Part shown: one piece after another, positions 44,615 through 53,064 of the stretch
How positions within the stretch are numbered: position 1 is the first letter of the stretch
How the letters are laid out: each line of letters begins with the position of its first letter
Assembly (NCBI RefSeq): GCF_009741275.1
Contig: NZ_WOWS01000009.1
Coordinates: 1 to 64,000, forward strand
Reading direction: 5' to 3'
DNA: 64,000 bases
DNA from: Winogradskyella endarachnes
GTDB taxonomy: Bacteria; Bacteroidota; Bacteroidia; Flavobacteriales; Flavobacteriaceae
The notes under the pieces: model-generated
Seen by the model: only the letters and a program-made list of their open reading frames with translations
Told to the model about the DNA's origin: nothing
The model's database searches: none
Translations under genes and position numbers: made by a program

Positions 44615-46174
44615 TTATAAATTTTGAAGAAAGGCCTGTAGATCCTCTTTAGAATCAATAGGTAATTTTTTTCTGAGTCGATATCTAGCTATTCTCACGC
44701 TGTCTGGTGTAATATGTAGTATGTTTGCGATTTCTTTTGAAGATAAATTTAGCCGAAGTAGCATTGCTAATCGTATTTCTGATGATGACAACTTTGCTGA
44801 GGTAATTTGCTTGATGTTGTAAAAGAATTCTGGATGAATTTGATCAAAATAACCCATAAGTTCAGTCCATTCATTATGGTTTTCTAAATCATTATCAATC
44901 TCTTTAATGATTTCCTTTAATTTTGATTTAATGAGGGCCACATTTCTATCTTTAAGTTTATAAAGGGTTTTAGAAACATCAGATAATAATTTGTTTTTAT
45001 GGGCAATATTTAAACTGTAATTGGTTAGTGATGAAACTTTAGTTTCTATTTCTTTTTTTAAGGCACTTTCCTCAGCAGTCTTTTTATCTAAATCAACCTG
45101 AAGCAGTTGTTGTTTATATTGTAAAATTCGGTTTTCGTGTTTTCTTCTCTTTTTCCAATACATAAAGGCTAGCGTTAACGCTAAAATTATAAATAGTGTA
45201 CAAACTAAGAAGATGTATTGCCGTACCTTATTTATTTGATTTTGTTTATGTAATAATTGTAGTTGAGCTTCTTTCTTATTAACTTCATAAAGTACTTCCA
45301 TTGTACTTACTACTTCAATATTTTTTCTTTTTAGTTCTTGTTCATTAACAATGCTTTGATTGTTGAGATATTCATAGGCACGTTTATAATCTTTTAATTC
45401 TGCATAAGTTCTAGACAAATCTTTAAGAGCACTTTCTAGTTGTGATTCATTTTTGGTGGTTTTTGAAAGTTTTAATGCTTTATTTGTATAACTAATCGCC
45501 TTTTCAAAATTCCCTGTTTTTCTGTGGACGTCTCCTAAATTGTTGATGATATTAATACGAATATCAGAACTACAATAATGAGAAAAATGTTGTGCTTTTT
45601 TAAAATAAGATTTCGCTTTTTCGTAATGTTCTAAATCTTCATAAATGCTGCCAATGTTTTCATTAGAAATGGCAAGGCCTGTACTATCTTTTAAAGCTTT
45701 AAAAATAGATAAACTCTTGTTTTGATGCATTAGGGCTAATTTATAATCCTTCTGTTTTTCGGCTATACTCCCTAAAAGTGCATAAACATTTGCTTTACCT
45801 TTGCTATAGTTAAGCTCATTTGAAATTTCTAGACTTTCTAAAGTATGTCTTTTAGCTTCTTCATACTTTTTTAAATCTAAATGAATATTTGCTAATGCAT
45901 TTTTAACATAAATAATGCATGTATCTTTTTTAATATAAGATTTCTGGAAGGATTGATAGTTTTTAATGGCTTCGCTATATAAGCCTAATTGTTGAAAAAA
46001 ATTACCAAGCTTAATATAAGTGATTGCAATTTTAGTGGAGTCTTTAGATTTTTTAGCTATTTCTAATTGACTCTTTAATTGATAAAGTTTATCATTTATA
46101 GGAAGAGAATCTTGGGCATAACTCAGTGCTATAAAAGTGAAGAAAACAAATAGAAAGGATTTTATTCTTAACAA
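44615..46174 (-). CDS. Membrane-tethered TPR regulator with LuxR-type HTH
   Basis: 519 residues. A signal-like N-terminus (ending ALSYAQ) precedes about six tetratricopeptide repeats (about 45-285, e.g. LGNFFQQLGLYSEAIKNY, LGSIAEKQKDYKLALMHQ, LGDVHRKTGNFEKAISYT). One transmembrane helix (about 320-340) and a coiled coil (about 345-400) come next. The C-terminal HTH (about 460-505) contains SSSEIRLAMLLRLNLSSKEI and TPDSVRIARYRLRKKL. The layout places sensor repeats in the periplasm and DNA binding in the cytoplasm. It is directly upstream of the TonB receptor/phytase genes on the same strand, so it probably controls them; the signal is unknown. Confidence 0.88.
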   Translation of the reverse strand: MLRIKSFLFVFFTFIALSYAQDSLPINDKLYQLKSQLEIAKKSKDSTKIAITYIKLGNFFQQLGLYSEAIKNYQSFQKSYIKKDTCIIYVKNALANIHLDLKKYEEAKRHTLESLEISNELNYSKGKANVYALLGSIAEKQKDYKLALMHQNKSLSIFKALKDSTGLAISNENIGSIYEDLEHYEKAKSYFKKAQHFSHYCSSDIRINIINNLGDVHRKTGNFEKAISYTNKALKLSKTTKNESQLESALKDLSRTYAELKDYKRAYEYLNNQSIVNEQELKRKNIEVVSTMEVLYEVNKKEAQLQLLHKQNQINKVRQYIFLVCTLFIILALTLAFMYWKKRRKHENRILQYKQQLLQVDLDKKTAEESALKKEIETKVSSLTNYSLNIAHKNKLLSDVSKTLYKLKDRNVALIKSKLKEIIKEIDNDLENHNEWTELMGYFDQIHPEFFYNIKQITSAKLSSSEIRLAMLLRLNLSSKEIANILHITPDSVRIARYRLRKKLPIDSKEDLQAFLQNL

Positions 46175-46265
46175 ATGTGGTGCTTAATTGGGTGAATTAA
46201 CAAATTAAGCGAGCGTATGTTAATCTAATATACTTTTTTTATAATCATATTGTTATTAAACACAA

Positions 46266-46292
46266 AAAAGCACCTAAAAAATAGGTGCTTTT
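46266..46292 (-). terminator. rplU-rpmA terminator
   Basis: AAAAGCACCTA and TAGGTGCTTTT form an 11-bp perfect stem with a 5-nt loop, followed on the minus strand by a T-run, 24 nt past the rpmA stop. Confidence 0.88.
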
Positions 46293-46316
46293 ATATTTGT
46301 TAAGAAATTATATTTC

Positions 46317-46577
46317 TTAAGCCTCAAAAGGCTCTATAGAAACGTAAGACTTGTTGTCTTTTTTCTTAGTAAATTTTACTAGACCGTCAACTTTAGCATG
46401 TAAAGTGTGATCTTTTCCTTGGTAAACGTTTTCACCAGGATGGTGTGTGTTACCACGTTGTCTTATGATAATGTTTCCAGCAATAGCAGCTTGTCCACCA
46501 AATATCTTAACGCCTAAACGTTTCGATTCTGATTCTCTACCATTTTTAGAACTACCAACTCCTTTTTTATGAGCCAT
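46317..46577 (-). CDS. rpmA: 50S ribosomal protein L27
   Basis: 86 residues: [44 protein letters not shown] and [10 protein letters not shown] are typical of L27, located near the peptidyl transferase centre. It is the second gene of rplU-rpmA, 42 nt after rplU. Confidence 0.99.
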   Translation of the reverse strand: MAHKKGVGSSKNGRESESKRLGVKIFGGQAAIAGNIIIRQRGNTHHPGENVYQGKDHTLHAKVDGLVKFTKKKDNKSYVSIEPFEA

Positions 46578-46619
46578 GATCTTAAGGTTTTATATTGTTA
46601 TACTTAAGCGATTTAGCAA

Positions 46620-47273
46620 TTATGCTTTACCACCATCTAATTCGTCTTGCCATTTTTTAAGCTCGTCCCACTTACCATCAGCAGCTAATTGAGCTTGTGC
46701 TGGCCATGTATCTGTTACGTGATTACCACGAACTCCTGCAATGATTTCAGAAATTGCTTCTGGTGTAGCTTTAGCTAAATCAGCAAAAGTAGTGATGCCA
46801 GCTTCTACTAACGTAGATGCAATTTTAGGTCCAATACCTTCAACTTTCTTTAAATCATCTGCTTTACCTGTTGCTTTTTTAGCTTTTGGAGCAGCAGCTT
46901 TCGCTTCTACTTTAGGTTCAGCTTTCTTAGTTTCTTTTTTAGGAGCCGCTTTTTTAGCTCCAGAAGTAGTAATACTTTCAATTACGATTTCAGTTAAAGA
47001 TTGTCTGTGTCCGTTTTTTACACGGTAACCTTTACGTCTTTTCTTTTTAAAGACTATTACTTTATCACCTTTAAGGTGCTTTAAGACTTTAGCACTTACT
47101 TGTGCTCCGTCTATAGCTGGGGCGCCAACAGTTACATTGTTACCATCGCCAATTAAAAGAACGTTATCGAAATCTACTTTCTTACCTTCTTCTGTTGCTA
47201 AACGGTGAACAAAAACTTTTTGGTCTTTTGCAACTTTAAATTGCTGCCCTGCTATCTCTACAATTGCGTACAT
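46620..47273 (-). CDS. rplU: 50S ribosomal protein L21 with C-terminal helix-hairpin-helix extension
   Basis: 217 residues, about twice the usual 103. Residues 1-100 are ordinary L21 (MYAIVEIAGQQFKVAKDQK, FKKKRRKGYRVKNGHRQSLT). A Lys/Ala/Pro-rich linker (about 105-140) follows, then a helix-hairpin-helix domain (LKKVEGIGPKIASTLVEAGI, TFADLAKATPEAISEII) and an acidic amphipathic end (WPAQAQLAADGKWDELKKWQDEL). The fused domain is known from other flavobacteria and might contact rRNA or another factor; its function is unclear. Confidence 0.96.
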   Translation of the reverse strand: MYAIVEIAGQQFKVAKDQKVFVHRLATEEGKKVDFDNVLLIGDGNNVTVGAPAIDGAQVSAKVLKHLKGDKVIVFKKKRRKGYRVKNGHRQSLTEIVIESITTSGAKKAAPKKETKKAEPKVEAKAAAPKAKKATGKADDLKKVEGIGPKIASTLVEAGITTFADLAKATPEAISEIIAGVRGNHVTDTWPAQAQLAADGKWDELKKWQDELDGGKA

Positions 47274-47334
47274 AGCGTAACGTTTTTATTAATTTGTTTA
47301 TATCAAAAAATACTTTCTTCTCAGAAAGCGGATG

Positions 47335-47364
47335 CAAATATACTCCTATATTCTTAATATACAA
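47335..47364 (-). promoter_or_regulatory. rplU-rpmA promoter (-7 and -33 elements)
   Basis: On the minus strand TTG (complement of 47362-47364), a 19-nt spacer and TATATTTG (complement of 47335-47342) form a near-perfect Bacteroidota promoter. The leader to the rplU ATG would be about 55 nt. Confidence 0.8.
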
Positions 47365-47490
47365 ACGTTTTAAGGGTTTTACAGTACTTTTTACTTCAAA
47401 TTATGTAATCTTTTAAAATATTAAGTAGCACTACAATCTTAATTTAGAGTGTTTTCCTTTCAAAATCTCTTAAAACAGATAATCATTGTT

Positions 47491-47498
47491 TATTTTTG
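47491..47498 (+). promoter_or_regulatory. Promoter -7 element of the M16 peptidase genes
   Basis: TATTTTTG lies 72 nt before the ATG at 47571. The 297-nt gap 47274-47570 otherwise holds only this box and the divergent rplU promoter. Confidence 0.5.
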
Positions 47499-47570
47499 TA
47501 GGGCTAGGTGTAACAAATATCTTCTAGCAAAGACAAACACTTAAAACAATATAATTTAAACAAAACTACA

Positions 47571-48890
47571 ATGAAAAACTATTTTATGGCTTTGGCTTCT
47601 TTGTTGTTTATTAGCCATCAGGCAATAGCACAAAAAGTTGAATTTGAAGAATTTGATTTAGACAATGGCTTGCATGTTATTATGCACAAAGATAATACAG
47701 CTCCAGTTGTAATAACATCTGTTATGTATGATGTAGGAGGAAAAGATGGTAGTAGAGAGCGTACAGGTTTTGCTCACTTTTTTGAACACCTTTTATTTGA
47801 AGGGTCTGAAAACATTGCTCGTGGTGAATTTATGAAAATTATTCCTGCTAATGGAGGTACATTTAATGCTAATACCTCTCAAGATAGAACATATTATTAC
47901 GAAATTTTTCCATCTAACAAATTAGAATTAGGGTTGTGGTTAGAGTCAGAACGTATGTTACACCCAGTGATTGATCAAGTAGGTGTAGATACGCAAAATG
48001 AAGTTGTAAAAGAGGAAAAACGTCAGTCTTATGATAATAGACCTTACGGAGGACTTTTAAAGACTATTGGCGAAAACCTGTTTGATGTACATCCATATAA
48101 AGACGAAAATATTGGTTTAATGGAGCATTTAGATGCTGCAACCTTAGAAGAGTTTAATGCCTTTTTTGATAAGTATTATGTACCAAATAACGCGGTTTTA
48201 GTTGTAGCAGGTGATATTGATTATTCTAAGACTAAGACTATGGTTACTGATTATTTTAGTGCTGTAAAAAAAGGTCCTGAGGTTGTGCGTGATTTCCCTT
48301 CAGAAACACCAATAACAGAAACTAAAAAAGCAATTGCTTACGATAAAAATATACAAATTCCGGCCATTATTGCTGCGTACAGATTACCAGGTCAATCTAC
48401 TAGAGAAGCATACGTATTAGATATGATTTCAAGTTATTTAAGCGGAGGAAAAAGTTCTGTGTTGTATAAAAAATTAATTGACGAGAAAAAGGAAGCATTA
48501 ACAGTACAGGCTGTAAACTTAGGCCAAGTAGATTATAACATATTTGCATTATTTGCCTTACCATTAGGAGATGTTAGCTTAGAAACCTTGTTGGCAGATA
48601 TGGATGAAGAAATCCTTAAAATGCAAAATAATTTAATAAGCGAGCGTGATTACGAAAAGCTATTAAATCAATTTGAAAATGATTTTGTTAATTCTAATTC
48701 TAGTGTAGCTGGTATAGCAGGTTCTTTAGCAACATATTATTTATTGTATGGTGATGTAAACATTATAAATAATCAGTTAGATATTTATAGATCAATAACA
48801 AGAGAAGAAATACAATCAGTGGCTAAAAAGTATTTAAGCCCTAATCAAAGAGTAGAAATTCAATACTTACCAAAAACAGAAGATCAATAA
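47571..48890 (+). CDS. M16 family zinc peptidase, active subunit
   Basis: 439 residues. A signal peptide (ending QAIAQ, about residue 21) precedes the inverted zinc motif HxxEH as HFFEHLLFEGS (about 68-72), with the third ligand Glu in NEVVKEEKRQSYDNRP. A second M16 half follows with GGKSSVLYKKLIDEK. It should be a periplasmic zinc peptidase that forms a heterodimer with the next M16 protein. Substrates are probably peptides or unfolded proteins. Confidence 0.94.
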   Translation: MKNYFMALASLLFISHQAIAQKVEFEEFDLDNGLHVIMHKDNTAPVVITSVMYDVGGKDGSRERTGFAHFFEHLLFEGSENIARGEFMKIIPANGGTFNANTSQDRTYYYEIFPSNKLELGLWLESERMLHPVIDQVGVDTQNEVVKEEKRQSYDNRPYGGLLKTIGENLFDVHPYKDENIGLMEHLDAATLEEFNAFFDKYYVPNNAVLVVAGDIDYSKTKTMVTDYFSAVKKGPEVVRDFPSETPITETKKAIAYDKNIQIPAIIAAYRLPGQSTREAYVLDMISSYLSGGKSSVLYKKLIDEKKEALTVQAVNLGQVDYNIFALFALPLGDVSLETLLADMDEEILKMQNNLISERDYEKLLNQFENDFVNSNSSVAGIAGSLATYYLLYGDVNIINNQLDIYRSITREEIQSVAKKYLSPNQRVEIQYLPKTEDQ

Positions 48891-48891
48891 T

Positions 48892-48984
48892 ATGAAACGA
48901 GCATGTTTAAAGCATTATTACCTAACTGTAGGTATAATAGTGTACAGCATGTGTTCATATAAGATAATAGATACAAACACATAA
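48892..48984 (+). CDS. Possible 30-residue peptide between the two M16 genes
   Basis: The frame starts 1 nt after the stop of the first M16 gene and encodes MKRACLKHYYLTVGIIVYSM followed by CSYKIIDTNT. A basic start, a hydrophobic core and a Cys-Ser pair resemble a very small lipoprotein. It ends 14 nt before the second M16 gene, so it sits in what is otherwise an intergenic gap. Short chance frames are common in AT-rich DNA, so this needs comparative support. Confidence 0.35.
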   Translation: MKRACLKHYYLTVGIIVYSMCSYKIIDTNT

Positions 48985-48998
48985 AAACAGTATTTAAC

Positions 48999-51056
48999 AT
49001 GAAAAATAAAATAGTAGCGTTTTTCGCATTATTTGTTATAACTATAAGTGCAACTGCACAAATAGACAGGTCTCAACCACCAAAGGCTGGTCCTGAACCA
49101 GAGATTTCAATTGAAAAACCTCAGGAATTCGAATTAAAAAATGGTTTAAAAGTTTTAGTTGTAGAAAACCATAAATTACCAAGGGTTTCTTATTCTCTAA
49201 GAATAGACAATAAACCAATAGCAACTGGTGATAAGGCTGGTGTAGAAAGCTTATTAGGAAGTATGCTAGGAAACGGAACAACTTCAATTTCTAAAGATAA
49301 ATTTAATGAAGAAGTAGATTTTTTAGGTGCCAACTTAAACTTTGGATTTACTGGAGGTTTTGCAAGTTCATTAACAAAGTATTCTGATAGAATTTTAGAA
49401 TTGTTATCTGATGCAGCTATAAACCCTTTATTAGTTGAAGAAGAATTTAAAAAAGAAAAAGAAAAATTGTTAGAAGGCTTAAAAGCAGATGCAAAAAGTG
49501 CAGATGCAATTGCTAGTAGAGTTGGCTCAGCTTTATCTTATGGAACAAAACACCCTTATGGAGAATTTGTAACCGAAGAAACAATAAACAATGTTTCTTT
49601 TGGAGATGCAGTTGCTTTTTATGAAAAATATTTTAATCCTAATAATGCGTATTTAGTAGTAATTGGTGATGTTGAGTTTAAAGATGTAAAAAAGCAAGTT
49701 AAAAAATACTTTAATGATTGGACCAAGTCTGTAGATATAAATTCATCTGTACCTCAACCAAACCCAAATGTGCAATACACACAGATTAATTTTATTGATG
49801 TGCCAGACGCAACTCAATCTAACCTTTCTGTTACCAACAATGTTAATTTAAAGATGAATGATCCAGATTATCACGCTGCTTTAATAACAAATAACATCTT
49901 AGGTGGTGGTGGTGAAGGTTACTTATTTAAAAACTTAAGAGAAGATAAAGCCTACACCTATGGAGCCTATTCTAGATTAGGTACAGATAGATATGGAGCT
50001 TCTAGATTTAATGCAACAGCAAAGGTTAGAAATGAAGTAACCGATAGTGCTATTGTAGAAACATTAAAAGAAATTAAAAGAATTAGAACAGAACCTGTAG
50101 ATGCCCAGTTATTAGAAGACGCTAAGCAGAAGTATATAGGTAATTTTGTTATGGCTTTAGAGCGTCCGCAAACTATCGCTAATTATGCTTTAAACATTGA
50201 GTTAAACAATTTACCAGAAGATTTCTATTCTACGTATTTGCAAAAAATAAAAGATGTTACAGTAGAAGATATTAAGCGTGTTGCAAACAAATATTTTAAA
50301 GCAGATAATTTAAGAATTATTGTAGTAGGTAATGGCGCTGAAGTATTAGAGAATTTAGAGAAAACAGGGATTCCTATTATGTATTTTGATAAATACGCTA
50401 ATAAAGCTGAAAAACCTAAATTTGAAGTAAAGTTACCAGAAGGTATAAACGTAAATTCTGTACTCAATAAATATCTTGATGCTGTAGGTGGAAAAGATAA
50501 GATAGAAGCTTTAACTTCAATTTTATTACAATATGAAGCGAGTGTACAAGGTAATGCTGTTATTAGTGAAGAGAAAAGAATGAAAGGTAAATTGGTACAA
50601 ACTATCTCAATGAACGGAAACCCAATGATGACTGTTTTAACGACACAAGAAACCGTTACAATGAATAAGAATCCATTACCACCAAATATGGCAAACGATA
50701 TGAAGCCATTAGGAGGATTATTTACAGAATTGAATTTATTAAATTCTGAAACAGCAAAAATTACTGGTATAGAAAAAGTAGATGATAAAGACGCGTATAA
50801 GGTTCAATTTCCTGGTGAGGCTGTATCTTTAACTTATTTCTATGATGTAGAAACTGGTTTAAAAGTAAAAGAAGTTCAAACGACTTCAATGCAAGGGCAA
50901 ACACAAACTCAAGAAACATTCTTAAAAGATTATAAAGAGTTTGGTGGTGTTAAGTTTCCTGGTGTAAGAGAAGGTTCTCAAATGGGACAACTTGTAGTTT
51001 TTAAATTATTAGAAGCTAAAATTAATGAAGGTGTATCTGATGCAGATTTCAATTAA
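48999..51056 (+). CDS. M16 family peptidase-like protein, inactive, with C-terminal LolA-like domain
   Basis: 685 residues. A signal peptide (ending TISATAQ) precedes two M16 halves. The first lacks HxxEH (the equivalent segment reads GVESLLGSMLGNG), so it cannot bind catalytic zinc. The second half keeps the conserved Arg/Tyr region (LREDKAYTYGAYSRLG). From about residue 490 a beta-rich region (VNSVLNKYLDAVGGKDKIEA, GVKFPGVREGSQMG) resembles LolA-like lipoprotein-binding folds. It is the non-catalytic partner of the preceding M16, read in the same direction. Confidence 0.92.
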   Translation: MKNKIVAFFALFVITISATAQIDRSQPPKAGPEPEISIEKPQEFELKNGLKVLVVENHKLPRVSYSLRIDNKPIATGDKAGVESLLGSMLGNGTTSISKDKFNEEVDFLGANLNFGFTGGFASSLTKYSDRILELLSDAAINPLLVEEEFKKEKEKLLEGLKADAKSADAIASRVGSALSYGTKHPYGEFVTEETINNVSFGDAVAFYEKYFNPNNAYLVVIGDVEFKDVKKQVKKYFNDWTKSVDINSSVPQPNPNVQYTQINFIDVPDATQSNLSVTNNVNLKMNDPDYHAALITNNILGGGGEGYLFKNLREDKAYTYGAYSRLGTDRYGASRFNATAKVRNEVTDSAIVETLKEIKRIRTEPVDAQLLEDAKQKYIGNFVMALERPQTIANYALNIELNNLPEDFYSTYLQKIKDVTVEDIKRVANKYFKADNLRIIVVGNGAEVLENLEKTGIPIMYFDKYANKAEKPKFEVKLPEGINVNSVLNKYLDAVGGKDKIEALTSILLQYEASVQGNAVISEEKRMKGKLVQTISMNGNPMMTVLTTQETVTMNKNPLPPNMANDMKPLGGLFTELNLLNSETAKITGIEKVDDKDAYKVQFPGEAVSLTYFYDVETGLKVKEVQTTSMQGQTQTQETFLKDYKEFGGVKFPGVREGSQMGQLVVFKLLEAKINEGVSDADFN

Positions 51057-51079
51057 TTTATCTCTATAATATTAGAATT

Positions 51080-51106
51080 AAAACCGAAGTGAAAGCTTCG
51101 GTTTTT
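51080..51106. terminator. Terminator between the M16 and DMT transporter genes
   Basis: AAACCGAAG and CTTCGGTTT form a 9-bp stem with a 6-nt loop and a T-run on the right; A-rich sequence on the left allows use from both converging genes. Confidence 0.85.
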
Positions 51107-51985
51107 TTATGCTTTTTTTCTATTGGCTAAATACACACCAAAAAGTATAAGTAAGGAGGCAAATAATTGTATAATGTTAAAAGACTCTCCATCTAAAATG
51201 CCCCATATTAAAGCAACAATAGGCATTATATAAGTAACAGAAGAAGCAAATACTGGTGTTGATATTTGCACTAATCTAAAGAATAATATTTTAGCCAATG
51301 CTGTACCAAAAACAGCAAGAATAGTAATGTATATCATAGCTTCTGGTAGCGCAGGATTTTCAAAAGTCTCAACCGTAAAAAAACCACTAAATAAAAGTAC
51401 AATTAGCGTAGGTATTACAATAAAAATATAATTACCTGTGGCAATAGCTAAAGGTTTCACGTCTTGTAAGTAACGTTTAATAATATTCACATTAGCTGCG
51501 TACATAAAAGTGGATGCTATTATGTAGCCTGCATAAAAGTAATTCTGGGTTGGGTTAAGTTCGGCTCCTTTTAATATTAGTATAACAGTACCAATGAAAC
51601 CAATAATTACACCTATTACCTGTCTACTATTAGAAGCTATTTTAAATACCGCAAAACCAATTAATATAGTATTTAAAGGTACAAGAGAATTTAGTACAGA
51701 AGTTACAGCACTATCTATTTCTGTTTCTGCTATGGCAAAGAAAAAAGCAGGTATAAAGGAACCCAAAAGAGCAGATAGTAATAACCATTTCCATCTCGAT
51801 TTTGGGATAGCTTTTAATTTGTTGAAACCAAAAGTTAGTAATAAAATCCCTGTTATAAGGGTTCTAAGTGCTCCTAGTTGATATGGCGTTAAACCTAGAA
51901 GTGACTTTTTAATGAGTATAAATGAACTTCCCCAAATAATAGAAAGCACAATTAAATATATCCACTTAATGTTTGGGTTCTGCAT
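51107..51985 (-). CDS. EamA-family (DMT superfamily) transporter
   Basis: 292 residues from the ATG complementing 51983-51985 (MQNPNIKWIYLIVL); an ATG eight codons upstream is possible. Ten hydrophobic helices and two EamA repeats are visible, with IWGSSFILIKKSLLGLTPYQ in the first and FASSVTYIMPIVALIWGILDGE in the second. It is an inner-membrane exporter or permease of small metabolites; substrate unknown. Confidence 0.92.
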   Translation of the reverse strand: MQNPNIKWIYLIVLSIIWGSSFILIKKSLLGLTPYQLGALRTLITGILLLTFGFNKLKAIPKSRWKWLLLSALLGSFIPAFFFAIAETEIDSAVTSVLNSLVPLNTILIGFAVFKIASNSRQVIGVIIGFIGTVILILKGAELNPTQNYFYAGYIIASTFMYAANVNIIKRYLQDVKPLAIATGNYIFIVIPTLIVLLFSGFFTVETFENPALPEAMIYITILAVFGTALAKILFFRLVQISTPVFASSVTYIMPIVALIWGILDGESFNIIQLFASLLILFGVYLANRKKA

Positions 51986-52082
51986 GGTTGTCAACGTTCT
52001 ATTAATCACAAAATTCGTTAATTATTCTGCAAGATTCGTCAATATTTACTAGATTTAGCCAAAATATTAATAGTTAAAATCA

Positions 52083-52478
52083 ATGAATACATTAAAATCA
52101 ATAAGTTTAATAGCAATAATGGCTTTAGTTTTTACATCTTGTAAAAACGAATCTCAGCCAGAAGTTAAAACTGTAGATGTTGAGGTGACGTCTAAAGACG
52201 TTGCTACAACTTTAGATCCAAATGCTACCTATGCTAAAGTGGAATTTGGTATTGAAGGTATGACTTGTGCAATGGGTTGTGCAAAAACCATTGAGAAGAA
52301 AATGGCTAAAATGGAAGGTGTAAAATCTGCAAAAGTAGATTTTGAAAAACGTTTAGCAATGGTAGAATATGATGAAGCTAAAGTAACGCCGAAATCTTTA
52401 GAAGAAGCCGTTGGTAAAGTAGGAGATGCATACAAAGTGAAAGATATGCATGCAGTAGAAAGCTTTGATACAGAGTAA
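52083..52478 (+). CDS. HMA-domain lipoprotein with CxxxC metal site
   Basis: 131 residues. A lipoprotein signal (MALVFTSCKNE, Cys20) and an acidic linker precede a heavy-metal-associated domain (about 50-122). The usual GMTCxxC is here GMTCAMGCAK (Cys62 and Cys66), one residue longer than normal. The rest (VKSAKVDFEKRLAMVEYDE, SLEEAVGKVGDAYKV) is typical. It may bind copper or another soft metal in the periplasm. Confidence 0.9.
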   Translation: MNTLKSISLIAIMALVFTSCKNESQPEVKTVDVEVTSKDVATTLDPNATYAKVEFGIEGMTCAMGCAKTIEKKMAKMEGVKSAKVDFEKRLAMVEYDEAKVTPKSLEEAVGKVGDAYKVKDMHAVESFDTE

Positions 52479-52530
52479 TATTATCATATTAAACTTAAGG
52501 TAAAAAAGAAAGTTTGTAAAGAAAATCAGA

Positions 52531-52560
52531 AAAAAAGCTACCTAAAAGGGTAGCTTTTTT
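52531..52560. terminator. Bidirectional terminator after the HMA lipoprotein gene
   Basis: AAAAAAGCTACC and GGTAGCTTTTTT form a 12-bp perfect stem with a 6-nt loop, between convergent genes ending at 52478 and 52582. Confidence 0.9.
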
Positions 52561-52581
52561 CTTTTATATCAACGACATATT

Positions 52582-52941
52582 TTAAACTTGAAATAATATT
52601 ACAGCAATTGCTAAACACCCTAAAGGCAATAACCACAACAAATAAATAGAAAGATTGATTCGGTTAGATTTCGCATTTAGAATAGTTCTTTTTTTACCGT
52701 TATAGCGCATCCAATTCATAAATATTATAAATAGAGAAACTAATAACATTAACACATAAAACTTAGTGTTAGACATTATTAATATTTTCATTTGTTTAGC
52801 AAAAGCTAATAAGAAGGTCGCTAATGCAAAGACTATAGATAGTGATAGAAAGTTAATATATAGCAATGCTACTTTAATACTTTTTTTGCCTAAGCGCTTC
52901 TTATAGAGATTAAATATGGTGATGTAGAATGTGTCTAGCAT
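52582..52941 (-). CDS. Small membrane protein of unknown function
   Basis: 119 residues with three hydrophobic helices (about 26-47, 60-78 and 97-118) and basic loops (YKKRLGKKSIK, MRYNGKKRTILNAKSNR). There is no signal peptide or recognised domain. It is monocistronic, flanked by terminators on both sides. I do not recognise the family. Confidence 0.7.
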   Translation of the reverse strand: MLDTFYITIFNLYKKRLGKKSIKVALLYINFLSLSIVFALATFLLAFAKQMKILIMSNTKFYVLMLLVSLFIIFMNWMRYNGKKRTILNAKSNRINLSIYLLWLLPLGCLAIAVILFQV

Positions 52942-53008
52942 TATAAATTAATTTTAAAGTAATATAATTTCATATTTGTAATATCAACTAATCTGTATTT
53001 AAATAGCT

Positions 53009-53045
53009 AAAAAAAGGCTATCTATTTTAATAGATAGCCTTTTTT
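53009..53045 (-). terminator. Terminator after the DUF5689 gene
   Basis: A 17-bp perfect stem (AAAAAAGGCTATCTATT and complement) with a 3-nt loop lies 19 nt past the DUF5689 stop on the minus strand, ending in a T-run. Confidence 0.92.
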
Positions 53046-53064
53046 AATTTCTTCTAAATTTTAT

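Noticed and set aside
46741..47028. Plus-strand open frame antisense to rplU
   Set aside because: It is the mirror of the Ala/Lys-rich L21 linker and HhH region; composition bias alone keeps it open.
49042..49287. Minus-strand open frame in the second M16 gene
   Set aside because: It is antisense to a well-supported coding region and has no recognisable features.
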